Shown piece after piece: positions 21,538 to 30,520 of a stretch of 30,608 nucleotides of DNA. The number at the start of each line of letters is the position of its first letter. The first letter of the stretch is position 1. The stretch comes from Methylophaga sp. (GTDB lineage: Bacteria; Pseudomonadota; Gammaproteobacteria; Nitrosococcales; Methylophagaceae). Under the pieces are notes generated by a model. It was given only the letters and a program-made list of their open reading frames with translations, was not told where the DNA came from and did not search any database. The stretch lies in contig JABURN010000180.1 of assembly GCA_014762585.1 (NCBI GenBank), positions 1-30,608 on the forward strand, read 5' to 3'. A program made the position numbers and the translations under genes.

Positions 21538-24335
21538 TGGCTATCAACCCGGAAATTGAAAGCGAACTGATTGCCTTTGATTTGAATGGCAAGAAAGTCT
21601 TTGCCGAAGAGGGTGAGACTATTCTGCTGGCGGCGCAGCGTCATGGCGTGGAAATTCCGCATTTATGCTATTCAGAGCGCCAGGGCCAGGATGGCAATTG
21701 CCGTGCCTGTATGGTTGAAATTGACGGTGAGCGCGTACTGGCACCTTCATGTTGCCGCTATCCCACCGAAGGCATGAAAGTGCAGTCACAGAGTGAACGT
21801 GCGCTGCAATCGCAGAAAATGGTGCTGGAACTGTTCAAGTCAGATGTCTCGGAACAGCCGCACACCCTGAATTCCGAACTCGACTACTGGGCCGGAAAAC
21901 TGGAAGTCAGCACCCCGCGTTTCAAACCGCGCGAGAATCCACAGTCCGATCTGTCGCACCCTGCGATTGCGGTCAATATGGATGCCTGTATTCAATGCAC
22001 ACGCTGTGTGCGGGCCTGCCGCGATGAGCAGAATAACGATGTTATCGGTCTGGCGATGCGTGGCCATCATACTGAAATCGTCTTTGATCTGGATGACCCC
22101 ATGGGCGAAAGCTCCTGTGTCGCCTGTGGTGAGTGTGTCGAGGCCTGTCCGACAGGTGCACTGATGCCTGCCAACGATGTGGGCATGGTGGAGCCGGATA
22201 AAAAAGTGGATTCGGTCTGCCCTTACTGCGGTGTCGGATGCCAGCTCACTTACAACATCAAAAACAACAAAATCCTCCATGTTGAGGGTCGTGACGGACC
22301 GGCCAACCATGGTCGCCTGTGTGTTAAGGGTCGTTACGGATTTGACTATGTTCACCACCCGCATCGCCTGACCAAGCCGATGATCCGTCGCGAGGATGCC
22401 CCCAAGTATCCTGACTTTGAAATGGATCCAAACGATATCGACAAGGTATTCCGTGAAGCGACCTGGGAAGAGGCGCTAGAGCGGGCGGCTCAGGGTTTTG
22501 TCGATATCCGGGAGCAGGATGGCCCCAATGCACTGGCGGGCTTCGGTAGCGCCAAAGGCAGTAATGAAGAGGCTTACCTGTTCCAGAAATTAATCCGGGT
22601 CGGCTTCAAAACCAATAATGTCGATCACTGTACCCGCCTGTGTCATGCCTCATCCGTTGTGGCATTACTGGAGACACTCGGTTCCGGTGCGGTATCCAAC
22701 CCGGTTGCCGATGTTGAAAAAGCCGAAGTCATTGTGCTTATCGGTGCCAACCCGACGGTCAATCACCCAGTGGGGGCGACCTGGATGAAGAATGCCGTCC
22801 GCAACGGTACCAAGCTCATCCTGATGGACCCACGCGGTACAGAGCTCCGTCGTGAAGCGGCGCATCACCTGCAGTTCAAACCGGGCTCAGATGTCCCCAT
22901 GCTGAATGCCATCATGCACGTGATCGTCGAAGAGGGGCTGATGGACGAGAAGTTCATCGCTGATCGCACGGTCGGCTTTGACAGCATGAAAAAACATCTG
23001 GAGAAATACTCTCCGGAACTGATGGAGCCTGTCTGCGGTATTCCAGCCGAGGAACTGCGGGAAGTAGCGCGTCTTTATGCCAAATCGAAAGCCTCGATGA
23101 TCCTCTGGGGTATGGGCGTTTCACAGCACGTTCATGGTACTGACAATGCGCGCTGTCTGATTTCTCTTGCCTTGATGACCGGCCAGATTGGTCGTCCGGG
23201 CACCGGTCTGCATCCGCTGCGTGGTCAGAACAACGTGCAGGGCGCGTCAGATATGGGCCTCATTCCGATGCGACTGCCGGACTACTACAAAGTCGAAGAT
23301 CAAACCGCCCGGAGTCACCTGGAAGAACTCTGGGGCGGCGAGATCGATCCTAAATCAGGTCTTACCGTGGTCGAAATCATGGATGCGATCCATGCGGGTA
23401 AACTGCATGGTCTCTACATCATGGGTGAGAACCCGGCGATGTCGGATCCCGATGTGAATCATGCGCGCCAGGCTCTGTCCGAATTAAGACACCTGGTGGT
23501 GCAGGATATTTTCCTGACTGAAACAGCTTATCTGGCCGACGTCATCCTGCCGGCCTCCGGCTTTCCGGAAAAAACCGGGACTTTCACCAACACCGATCGA
23601 CAGGTTCAACTCGGCCGTCAGGCCATTGACCCACCGGGTGATGCGCGTCAGGACCTGTGGATTATTCAGGAAATCGCTAAACGTATAGGACTGGCCTGGG
23701 ATTACCAGGGGCCACAGGATGTGTTCAGCGAAATCCGCAAAGCAGTGCCATCGATGGCCGGTATTACCTGGGAACGACTGGAACGTGAACACAGTGTGGT
23801 TTATCCCTGTGAGAACGAGGGTGATCCGGGCGAAGAAGTGATCTTCACTGATCGCTTCCCGACCACGGACGGCCGTGGCCTGTTTGTACCGGCCGATATC
23901 GTACCGCCGGATGAAAGACCGGATGAAGACTACCCGTTCGTACTGATTACCGGCCGGATGCTGGAGCATTGGCATACCGGTTCGATGACCCGTCGTTCCA
24001 ATGTACTCGACTCTTTGGAGCCGGAGGCCGTCGCCACAGTGAATCCGATTACACTGGATGAAATAGGCGTTAAACCCGGTGAGTTGATGACCTTATCGAC
24101 CCGCCGTGGCAGTGTCTCTGCGATTGCGCGTGCCGATATTGGTGTGCCGACCGGGGCCATCTTTATGGCTTTCTGTTACTACGAAGCGGCAGTCAACAAA
24201 TTGTCCAACGCGGCACTGGATCCGGCGGCCAAAATCCCCGAGTTCAAATACTGCGCAGTCAACGTCACGCCGGGCGGTGAACCGATGCAGTTCTACAGCT
24301 ACGGTGGTGGTCAATCGAAAAACGTGTTGCTTTAA
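21537..24335 (+). CDS. NAD-dependent formate dehydrogenase alpha (catalytic) subunit
   Basis: A 932-residue cytoplasmic enzyme with no Tat signal. Residues about 10-90 are a NuoG-like 2Fe-2S domain (CYSERQGQDGNCRACMVEI, then CC). Residues about 148-215 carry two 4Fe-4S clusters (CIQCTRCVRAC and CVACGECVEACP). From about 225 the molybdopterin part starts with its own 4Fe-4S site (CPYCGVGC..LCVKGRYG). The active-site ligand is Cys369 in CTRLCHASSV, so it is not a selenoprotein. Further bis-MGD marks are GANPTVNHP and GRMLEHWHTGSMTRRS. It is the FdsA/Fdh1A class, giving CO2 and NADH together with the beta subunit. The Fdh1 enzyme of M. extorquens uses tungsten; metal choice here is unknown. No fdhD, fdsC or fdsD homologue lies nearby. 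A strong terminator follows. Confidence 0.93.
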   Translation: MAINPEIESELIAFDLNGKKVFAEEGETILLAAQRHGVEIPHLCYSERQGQDGNCRACMVEIDGERVLAPSCCRYPTEGMKVQSQSERALQSQKMVLELFKSDVSEQPHTLNSELDYWAGKLEVSTPRFKPRENPQSDLSHPAIAVNMDACIQCTRCVRACRDEQNNDVIGLAMRGHHTEIVFDLDDPMGESSCVACGECVEACPTGALMPANDVGMVEPDKKVDSVCPYCGVGCQLTYNIKNNKILHVEGRDGPANHGRLCVKGRYGFDYVHHPHRLTKPMIRREDAPKYPDFEMDPNDIDKVFREATWEEALERAAQGFVDIREQDGPNALAGFGSAKGSNEEAYLFQKLIRVGFKTNNVDHCTRLCHASSVVALLETLGSGAVSNPVADVEKAEVIVLIGANPTVNHPVGATWMKNAVRNGTKLILMDPRGTELRREAAHHLQFKPGSDVPMLNAIMHVIVEEGLMDEKFIADRTVGFDSMKKHLEKYSPELMEPVCGIPAEELREVARLYAKSKASMILWGMGVSQHVHGTDNARCLISLALMTGQIGRPGTGLHPLRGQNNVQGASDMGLIPMRLPDYYKVEDQTARSHLEELWGGEIDPKSGLTVVEIMDAIHAGKLHGLYIMGENPAMSDPDVNHARQALSELRHLVVQDIFLTETAYLADVILPASGFPEKTGTFTNTDRQVQLGRQAIDPPGDARQDLWIIQEIAKRIGLAWDYQGPQDVFSEIRKAVPSMAGITWERLEREHSVVYPCENEGDPGEEVIFTDRFPTTDGRGLFVPADIVPPDERPDEDYPFVLITGRMLEHWHTGSMTRRSNVLDSLEPEAVATVNPITLDEIGVKPGELMTLSTRRGSVSAIARADIGVPTGAIFMAFCYYEAAVNKLSNAALDPAAKIPEFKYCAVNVTPGGEPMQFYSYGGGQSKNVLL

Positions 24336-24352
24336 GCGGCATTTCCAACCCG

Positions 24353-24380
24353 AAAAGGCATCTCAGGATGCCTTTTTTTT
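24353..24380 (+). terminator. Intrinsic terminator after the NAD-linked formate dehydrogenase
   Basis: AAAAGGCATC (24353-24362) pairs perfectly with GATGCCTTTT (24367-24376) across a TCAG loop, and the T-run continues to eight. It is a textbook rho-independent terminator 17 bases after the alpha-subunit stop; the A-tract on the left could also make it work in the other direction. Confidence 0.88.
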
Positions 24381-24448
24381 AACTAGTGCTTCACATTCTT
24401 GCTAAGATATGGAGCGTATTTCAGAGCTCCAATTAGGCTAAAATCATA

Positions 24449-25195
24449 ATGAAAATCCTGATCAGCAATGATGATGGTTATCTGTCTCAGGGCATTCGCA
24501 CCCTGGCCGATGCTTTAAGCAGTTTTGGCGATATTACGGTGGTGGCACCGGATAGGAACCGCAGCGGTGCCAGTAATTCTCTAACCCTGGAAAACCCGCT
24601 CCGACTGGAGAAGCAGGAAGACGGGGTCTACCGTGTTGAAGGTACGCCCACCGATTGTGTTCACCTCGCCATTACCGGTTTACTCGATGAAGATCCGGAT
24701 ATGGTGGTGTCCGGCATCAATGCCGGCGCTAATCTGGGTGACGATGTGCTCTATTCAGGCACAGTTGCAGCCGCGATGGAAGGGCGCTTTCTGGGACTGC
24801 CGGCCATCGCTATTTCCCTGGCTTCGCATACCGGTACCCATTATGAAACCGCAGCCTGGGTAGCGCAGAAGCTGGTGGCCAGATTAAAAACCTCCTCACT
24901 GCCGGCTGACACCATTCTTAACGTGAACGTGCCGGATTTGCCGATTGAGCAAATCACCGGTATCGAAAGCACCCGTCTTGGTCACCGCCACAAAGCCGAG
25001 CCGGTTATCAAGGAGTTCGATCCGCGCGGGCGTCCCATGTACTGGATTGGTCCGGCCGGGGATGAAGAAGATGCCGGTCCCGGCACTGACTTTGATGCCA
25101 TCCGCCGCGGCGCCGTATCCGTTACGCCCTTGCAAATCGATTTAACCCGCTATGACGCCATCGACGGTGTCGCCAGGTGGCTGAAAGACTGCTGA
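24449..25195 (+). CDS. surE: 5'/3'-nucleotidase SurE
   Basis: A 248-residue cytoplasmic metal-dependent phosphatase that removes phosphate from nucleoside monophosphates. The metal site SNDDG (Asp8, Asp9) is at the N-terminus, followed by [14 protein letters not shown] with the conserved Ser, and [25 protein letters not shown] with the metal-binding Asn. Length and motifs fit the family. pcm starts one base after its stop codon, the conserved order of gammaproteobacterial stationary-phase blocks. The gene begins 69 bases after the preceding terminator, so a promoter is expected in between, but I see no clear boxes. Confidence 0.95.
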   Translation: MKILISNDDGYLSQGIRTLADALSSFGDITVVAPDRNRSGASNSLTLENPLRLEKQEDGVYRVEGTPTDCVHLAITGLLDEDPDMVVSGINAGANLGDDVLYSGTVAAAMEGRFLGLPAIAISLASHTGTHYETAAWVAQKLVARLKTSSLPADTILNVNVPDLPIEQITGIESTRLGHRHKAEPVIKEFDPRGRPMYWIGPAGDEEDAGPGTDFDAIRRGAVSVTPLQIDLTRYDAIDGVARWLKDC

Positions 25196-25196
25196 T

Positions 25197-25859
25197 ATGA
25201 ACACGGATTACCGCGGTATCGGCATGACATCACAACGCACCCGCGACCGGCTGGTGGCGAGGTTGCAGGATCGTGGCATTGTCAATTCTGAAGTGCTGGC
25301 CGTGATCCGTGAAATGCCGCGGCACCTGTTTGTCGATGAAGCGCTGGCCAGCCGTGCCTATGAGGACACAGCGTTGCCCATCGGTCACGGTCAAACCATT
25401 TCCCAGCCTTATATTGTCGCCAAAATGACCGAAATCCTGCTCGCCGGTGACGGTGAAAGGGAGAAAGTCCTCGAAGTTGGTACCGGTTCCGGTTATCAGA
25501 CTGCGGTGCTCTCCAGACTGGTGTCCCGTGTGTTCAGCGTAGAACGTATCTCGCCACTGCAGAACCAGGCTCGTGAACGGTTCTACCAGCTCAAACTGAA
25601 CAATATCAAGCTTAAGCACAGTGATGGCAACTGGGGCTGGGAATGGTATGCGCCCTATGACGGCATTATCGTGACCTGCGCGCCCGAACAAGTGCCACAT
25701 GAGCTGCTTAAGCAACTGGCACCCGGCGGCCGTTTGGTGATCCCGGTTGGAGGCAGTATGGGGCAATCCTTGCGAGTGATAGACCGTGTAGGTGATCGAT
25801 ATGAGGAGACCGAACTGGATCCGGTCAGTTTTGTACCGCTGTTGAGCGGTCAGATCTGA
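25197..25859 (+). CDS. pcm: Protein-L-isoaspartate O-methyltransferase
   Basis: A 220-residue SAM-dependent repair enzyme that methylates L-isoaspartyl residues in damaged proteins. The family motifs are present: [31 protein letters not shown] (active-site loop), [16 protein letters not shown] (SAM binding), and [11 protein letters not shown] near the C-terminus. The first nine residues (MNTDYRGIG) may be optional, since a second ATG at 25224 begins [10 protein letters not shown], where most homologues start; neither has a strong ribosome binding site. The stop overlaps the next start by one base, so it is tightly coupled to both neighbours. Confidence 0.95.
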   Translation: MNTDYRGIGMTSQRTRDRLVARLQDRGIVNSEVLAVIREMPRHLFVDEALASRAYEDTALPIGHGQTISQPYIVAKMTEILLAGDGEREKVLEVGTGSGYQTAVLSRLVSRVFSVERISPLQNQARERFYQLKLNNIKLKHSDGNWGWEWYAPYDGIIVTCAPEQVPHELLKQLAPGGRLVIPVGGSMGQSLRVIDRVGDRYEETELDPVSFVPLLSGQI

Positions 25860-26434
25860 TGCGTTTTTTTTCCGGACTCTATGCCCGTGTGATGCACTGG
25901 GCACGTCACAAATATGCGACGTACTGGCTGGCACTGGTCAGTTTCAGTGAATCTTCCTTCTTCCTGATCCCGCCCGATGTCATGCTGGCACCGATGAGTC
26001 TGGCCCGTCCCGAACGCGCCTGGTTTTATGCTGCGCTGACGACGATCGCTTCAGTGCTTGGCGGCCTGCTGGGGTATGCGATTGGCTTATTTGCATTCCA
26101 CCTGGCGGAACCCTGGCTGATTTCGCTGGACTATATGCATGCCTATCAGCAGGCTGCGGCCTGGTTTGATAAGTGGGGATTCTGGGCGATTTTTATTGCC
26201 GGTTTTACACCGATACCCTATAAAATTTTTACTATCGCTGCTGGCGCTGCCAATATGTTGTTGCTGCCGTTTGTTATCGGCTCGCTGATAGGGCGCGGTA
26301 TGCGGTTTTTCCTGGTTGCGGGCCTGATGCGCTGGGGCGGACCGGAACTGGAAGCCAGTCTGCACCTCTGGGTCGACAGGCTGGGCTGGATAACGGTATT
26401 GATTTTGGTGATGGCTTACCTGATATTTGCATAG
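25859..26434 (+). CDS. YqaA family (DedA/SNARE-associated) membrane protein
   Basis: A 191-residue inner-membrane protein. It has an amphipathic N-terminus, a re-entrant segment near residues 25-45 (YWLALVSFSESSFFLIPPDVMLAPM), helices at about 60-82, 110-135, 138-165 and 172-190, and the family motif GFTPIPYKIFTIAAGA (about residues 118-133). YqaA proteins belong to the DedA/VTT superfamily, members of which move lipids such as undecaprenyl phosphate or phospholipids, but YqaA itself is uncharacterised. It overlaps the pcm stop by one base and nlpD starts three bases after its stop, so all four genes from surE are probably one operon. Confidence 0.9.
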   Translation: MRFFSGLYARVMHWARHKYATYWLALVSFSESSFFLIPPDVMLAPMSLARPERAWFYAALTTIASVLGGLLGYAIGLFAFHLAEPWLISLDYMHAYQQAAAWFDKWGFWAIFIAGFTPIPYKIFTIAAGAANMLLLPFVIGSLIGRGMRFFLVAGLMRWGGPELEASLHLWVDRLGWITVLILVMAYLIFA

Positions 26435-26436
26435 AG

Positions 26437-27252
26437 ATGAAATGGATTCTGCCGCTACTGCTGATGATCACAATGACCGCCTGTGGCGGTGGTGGTCGAG
26501 CTGTAGCGCCAGTCGGTTCATACAGTAATGATGCACCACGCGCAGAGCGCAAAATTTCCTCACCACCCAGTTATTACACGGTCAGGAAGGGAGATACGCT
26601 CTACTCCATCAGCTGGCGCTATGGCATGGATTACAAGGATGTCGCCCGCATTAACAACATCCGTTCGCCCTATACCATTTATGTCGGTCAGAAAATCCGT
26701 TTCAAACCGACCAGCAGCACAACAGCACAGCGTTCGAGTAGCCCGCAGCCGACAAAAACCCAGCCGGTGAAGCCCAGTCCAGCGCCGCAGTCCAGACCGG
26801 TGCCTGCTCCCGACCCTAAACCTGCCGCTACTGCCAAACCTCAGCCAAAACCGTCGCAGACGCCATTCGTCGGTAATCAGAATCTGCAATGGCGCTGGCC
26901 GACTGAAGGGCGGGTGGTATCGACCTATTCCAACAGCAGTCCCGGCCGTAAAGGCATTGATATCGCCGGAAAGTCAGGACAGCCGGTTTATGCTGCGGCT
27001 TCCGGTAAAGTGGTATACAGCGGTAATAGCCTGCCACGTTATGGCAACCTGCTGATCATCAAGCACAATGATGTTTATCTCAGTGCCTATGCACACAGTG
27101 ACCGGCTACTGGTGAGCGAAGGTGAGGTCGTCAAAAGCGGTCAGAAAATCGCTCTGATGGGGCGTACCGGCACCCAGCGCGATCAGCTGCATTTTGAAAT
27201 CCGCCGCAACGGCAAGCCAGTTGACCCGATGCGTTTTCTGCCCAAGCGCTGA
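26437..27252 (+). CDS. nlpD: Murein hydrolase activator NlpD (LysM and degenerate LytM lipoprotein)
   Basis: A 271-residue outer-membrane lipoprotein. The signal ends in a lipobox TMTAC with Cys16. A LysM domain (YYTVRKGDTLYSISWRYG to GQKIRF, about residues 46-90) binds peptidoglycan, a Pro/Lys/Gln-rich linker covers about 92-145, and a LytM/M23 domain covers about 150-268. The M23 site is degenerate: the first metal-ligand His of HxxxD is replaced in RKGIDIAG, although LHFEIR remains. NlpD proteins therefore do not cut murein but activate the amidase AmiC at the division septum. This fits activator rather than peptidase. Position after surE-pcm is the classical one, but rpoS does not follow. 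Confidence 0.92.
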   Translation: MKWILPLLLMITMTACGGGGRAVAPVGSYSNDAPRAERKISSPPSYYTVRKGDTLYSISWRYGMDYKDVARINNIRSPYTIYVGQKIRFKPTSSTTAQRSSSPQPTKTQPVKPSPAPQSRPVPAPDPKPAATAKPQPKPSQTPFVGNQNLQWRWPTEGRVVSTYSNSSPGRKGIDIAGKSGQPVYAAASGKVVYSGNSLPRYGNLLIIKHNDVYLSAYAHSDRLLVSEGEVVKSGQKIALMGRTGTQRDQLHFEIRRNGKPVDPMRFLPKR

Positions 27253-27259
27253 ACCACAA

Positions 27260-27309
27260 AAAACGCGATTAATCCGTTACAATATAGCGTTTTGCCGGTT
27301 TTAACCGGC
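27260..27309 (+). promoter_or_regulatory. Inter-operon region nlpD-prfB: hairpins and a possible prfB promoter
   Basis: AAAACGC (27260-27266) can pair with GCGTTTT (27287-27293) across 20 bases, and GCCGGTT (27294-27300) with AACCGGC (27303-27309). Inside the first loop TACAAT (27278-27283) matches five of six bases of a -10 box, but the -35 (CACAAA region) is poor. The hairpins could end nlpD transcription; no long T-run follows the second one. Confidence 0.35.
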
Positions 27310-27342
27310 GTTTCACCTTTTACTCAATATCAGAGGTTAACC

Positions 27343-28438
27343 TTGGAACTAGGCGCGCCATTACAACGTATTAAAGACCTTCGTGATCGCAGTGACGATC
27401 TTAGGGGGTATCTTTGACTTCGATGAAAAGTCTGAACGTTTAATCGAAGTTACCCGCGAACTCGAATCGCCTGCTGTCTGGGACGATCCGGAGCGGGCTC
27501 AGAAACTGGGCCAGGAACGGGCCAGCCTGGAAAAAATTGTCAGCACCCTATCGAAACACCGTGACACCCTGAACGATGCCCAGGATCTGCTGGAACTGGC
27601 GGCAGAAGAAAAGGATCAGGACACTTTCGATGCCGTCATCGCCGATCTGGATGAACTGGAAGCCGGTCTGGAAAAACTCGAATTTCAGCGCATGTTCTCC
27701 GGCGAGCTGGATAAAAACAGTGCCTATCTGGACATTCAGTCCGGTTCCGGCGGTACCGAAGCGCAGGACTGGGCCAATATTCTGCTGCGCATGTATCTGC
27801 GCTGGGGCGAAGACCACGACTACAAAGTCGAGCTGATGGAAGTCTCGGCCGGTGAGGTCGCCGGTATCAAGAGTGCGACCGTGCGTTTCGAAGGCGAATA
27901 CGCTTTCGGTATGCTGCGTACCGAAACCGGTGTCCATCGCCTGGTGCGTAAATCGCCGTTCGATTCCGGCGCCCGTCGTCATACCTCGTTCGCGTCCGTG
28001 TTTGTCTATCCGGAAGTCGATGACACCATCGAAATAGAAATCAATCCGGCTGATCTGCGTGTCGATACCTACCGCTCTAGTGGCGCCGGTGGTCAGCACG
28101 TTAACACCACCGACTCAGCAGTACGTATCACCCACGTACCGACCAACACCGTGGTGCAGTGTCAGACTGAACGCAGTCAGCATCAGAACCGTGACCGGGC
28201 GATGAACCAGCTGCGGGCCAAGCTGTATGAGCTGGAGTTGATGAAACAGAACGAAGTTAAACAGGCCGCGGAAGAGTCAAAATCGGAGATCGGCTGGGGT
28301 AACCAGATTCGATCTTATGTGCTGGATCAATCGCGTATCAAAGACCTGCGCACCCATGTTGAGACCGGCAATACCCAGGCCGTACTCGATGGCGATCTGG
28401 ACCAATTTATTGAAGCGTCGCTGAAATCAGGATTATAA
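27343..28438 (+). CDS. prfB: Peptide chain release factor 2, made by programmed +1 frameshift
   Basis: A 365-residue protein encoded in two frames: residues 1-24 from TTG 27343 to 27414 and residues 25-365 from 27416 on, skipping T27415. The start has GAGG about eight bases upstream; [18 protein letters not shown] matches the E. coli N-terminus. The shift site is the classical one: internal Shine-Dalgarno AGGGGG, then CTT TGA C at 27412-27418, where low RF2 lets the ribosome slip past the in-frame UGA. The SPF anticodon-like tripeptide is at residues 204-206 and the GGQ catalytic motif at 249-251. It terminates at UGA and UAA. A gene caller without the shift gives a false start at 27383. lysS follows two bases after its stop. 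Confidence 0.96.
27398..27418 (+). promoter_or_regulatory. RF2 programmed +1 frameshift signal
   Basis: The sequence CTTAGGGGGTATCTTTGAC contains the Shine-Dalgarno-like AGGGGG, three bases of spacing, and the slippery CTT followed by in-frame TGA (27415-27417). It is identical in form to the E. coli prfB autoregulatory element. Confidence 0.95.
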
Positions 28439-28440
28439 GC

Positions 28441-29946
28441 ATGAGCAATGAAACTGAAACCGGAACTGAACTGGATGAAAACCGCCTGATCGCGCAGCGT
28501 CGCGAAAAACTGGCCGAATTGCGCGAACAGGGCAATGCCTTCCCTAACGACTTTCGCCGTAATGTGATGAATGCTGAACTCAGCAGTGAATATGCTGACT
28601 GGAGTGCTGAGCAACTGGCGGAAAGCCCACGTCGAGTCAGTATTGCCGGCCGCATGATGACCAAACGGGTGATGGGTAAAGCCAGCTTTGCCAACATCCG
28701 TGATATGTCGGGTGATATGCAGCTTTATGTGAAACGTGATGATCTGCCTGAAGGCGTCTATGCCCAGTTCAAACGCTGGGACCTGGGAGACATTATCGCT
28801 GCTGAAGGCGTCATGTTCCGTACCCAGAAAGGGGAACTGTCCGTGCTGGTCGACAATATCCGTCTGCTGACCAAGTCACTGCGCCCGTTGCCGGAAAAAT
28901 TCCATGGTTTGTCGGACCAGGAAACCCGCTATCGCCAGCGTTATGTTGACCTCATCATGAATGAAGCCAGCCGCGACGTCTTCCGTCTGCGTACCCGCAT
29001 TATCGATGGTGTTCGCCGCTACCTGATGAGCAAGGACTATCTCGAAGTCGAAACGCCGATGATGCAGGCGATTCCGGGTGGTGCGACCGCACGTCCGTTC
29101 ACCACCTATCATAATGCGCTGGATATGGACCTGTTCCTGCGTATTGCGCCCGAACTCTATCTCAAGCGTCTGATTGTCGGTGGCTTTGAGCGGGTATTCG
29201 AAATTAACCGTAACTTCCGTAATGAAGGGCTGTCGACCCGTCATAACCCGGAATTCACCATGGTCGAGTTCTACCAGGCCTATGCCAACCACCACGACCT
29301 GATGGATCTGACCGAGGACATGCTGCGCACGGTCACTCAGGATGTACTGGGTACCTCACAGGTACATTACCAGGGCCTGGATATCGACTTCGCCAAGCCG
29401 TTCACCCGTATGACCGTCAAGGAGTCCATCCTGCACTTCAATCCGGGCATTAAGCCGGAGCAGCTGGAAACGCTGGAAGCCGCACGTGAGATTGCCGCCG
29501 GTCTCGATATTCCGATCAAGGAGACTTATGGTCTCGGAAAAGTACAGATCGAAATCTTCGAGAAAACGGTTGAGCACCGGCTGATGGACCCGACATTCAT
29601 CACCGCCTATCCGACTGAAGTCTCACCACTAGCACGCCGCAGTGATGAAGACCCGTTTGTCACCGAGCGTTTTGAGTTCTTCGTCGGAGGCCGCGAGATT
29701 GCCAATGGTTTCTCGGAGCTCAATGACGCCGAAGATCAGGCCGAGCGCTTTCAGGCGCAGGTGGCCGAGAAAGATGCCGGTGATGATGAGGCGATGCATT
29801 TTGATGCCGACTACATCCGTGCCCTTGAGTACGGTATGCCGCCGACGGCGGGCGAGGGGATTGGGATTGACCGTCTTGTCATGTTGCTGACGGATTCGCC
29901 TTCGATTCGGGATGTGTTGTTATTCCCGCATATGCGGCCGGAATAA
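28441..29946 (+). CDS. lysS: Lysyl-tRNA synthetase, class II
   Basis: A 501-residue cytoplasmic enzyme that charges tRNA-Lys. The N-terminal OB-fold anticodon-binding domain (about residues 60-165) contains [31 protein letters not shown]. The class II catalytic core has motif 1 with RYVDLIMN and [18 protein letters not shown], motif 2 with [23 protein letters not shown], and motif 3 with [31 protein letters not shown] at the C-terminus. Length matches E. coli LysS. AGGA stands before the ATG. prfB-lysS is a conserved pair in gammaproteobacteria, here two bases apart, followed by a hairpin terminator. Confidence 0.97.
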   Translation: MSNETETGTELDENRLIAQRREKLAELREQGNAFPNDFRRNVMNAELSSEYADWSAEQLAESPRRVSIAGRMMTKRVMGKASFANIRDMSGDMQLYVKRDDLPEGVYAQFKRWDLGDIIAAEGVMFRTQKGELSVLVDNIRLLTKSLRPLPEKFHGLSDQETRYRQRYVDLIMNEASRDVFRLRTRIIDGVRRYLMSKDYLEVETPMMQAIPGGATARPFTTYHNALDMDLFLRIAPELYLKRLIVGGFERVFEINRNFRNEGLSTRHNPEFTMVEFYQAYANHHDLMDLTEDMLRTVTQDVLGTSQVHYQGLDIDFAKPFTRMTVKESILHFNPGIKPEQLETLEAAREIAAGLDIPIKETYGLGKVQIEIFEKTVEHRLMDPTFITAYPTEVSPLARRSDEDPFVTERFEFFVGGREIANGFSELNDAEDQAERFQAQVAEKDAGDDEAMHFDADYIRALEYGMPPTAGEGIGIDRLVMLLTDSPSIRDVLLFPHMRPE

Positions 29947-29968
29947 GTTTTTCCAAAACTTTCTAAAA

Positions 29969-30003
29969 ACTGGCGGGTGAGTTCTTCACCCGTCAGTCTT
30001 GCT
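29969..30003 (+). terminator. Intrinsic terminator after lysS
   Basis: ACTGGCGGGTGA (29969-29980) pairs with TCACCCGTCAGT (29986-29997) over a GTTCT loop; one position is a G-U pair. The downstream stretch TCTTGCTCTC is only moderately T-rich, so termination may be partial, but the strong stem 22 bases after the stop makes the call good. Confidence 0.75.
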
Positions 30004-30111
30004 CTCACTATCTTTTAAGTTAATCTATCCAAAGATTACTTGATTGATGTTCAATCTAGTATCTTTGCTTTTCTCAAAGCTGTATTTGTACCTTTGGCGA
30101 AAGGATTCACT

Positions 30112-30504
30112 ATGAAGATTCTCATACCTCCAGAGAAAGCTGAACTTTTCAGCTCTCTTCCCAGAGAAAAGCCTCCATTTTCTGAACTTGCGGCTACACA
30201 AACCTTCAAACTGATTGGCTGGGCTACAGCTACTGCTGGTGTCTACTTATTGCAGGAAAGAAGCGGTTCATTTGGTTTATATATAATTCCTTATTTATTG
30301 ATGCTTGTAATTATTTGGGACATCACTGCCAAATTGAAGTGGGAGCCGGCTGTTCAAAGGGAGCAGAATGAGTTGTATGTAATATTAACTTGGAAGTATG
30401 CGATACAGTTATTTAGTGCTTGTTTATTTTCTTTTTTCACCGCATGGGCTGTGGTTTTTTGGTTAGCACCATTGATAAACACACATATTCTCAGTGCGAA
30501 TTAA
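30112..30504 (+). CDS. Hypothetical three-helix membrane protein, AT-rich orphan gene
   Basis: A 130-residue protein of unknown function. I begin at ATG 30112, which has AAAGGA eight bases upstream; the open frame extends to 30040 without such a site. A cytoplasmic N-terminal stretch (residues 1-30) is followed by helices at about 32-48, 54-71 and 98-121. The second and third are separated by a charged loop (KLKWEPAVQREQNELY). No domain is recognised. The gene is visibly richer in A and T and in codons such as TTA and ATA than everything to its left, and it sits alone between the lysS terminator and a hairpin-rich end. Both facts fit acquisition by transfer, without proof. Confidence 0.6.
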   Translation: MKILIPPEKAELFSSLPREKPPFSELAATQTFKLIGWATATAGVYLLQERSGSFGLYIIPYLLMLVIIWDITAKLKWEPAVQREQNELYVILTWKYAIQLFSACLFSFFTAWAVVFWLAPLINTHILSAN

Positions 30505-30520
30505 TATCTAAAGTTTGATT

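Noticed and set aside
27383..27415. ATG 27383 as start of prfB
   Set aside because: It lies upstream of the shift site in the wrong frame; the true N-terminus comes from TTG 27343 and a +1 frameshift.
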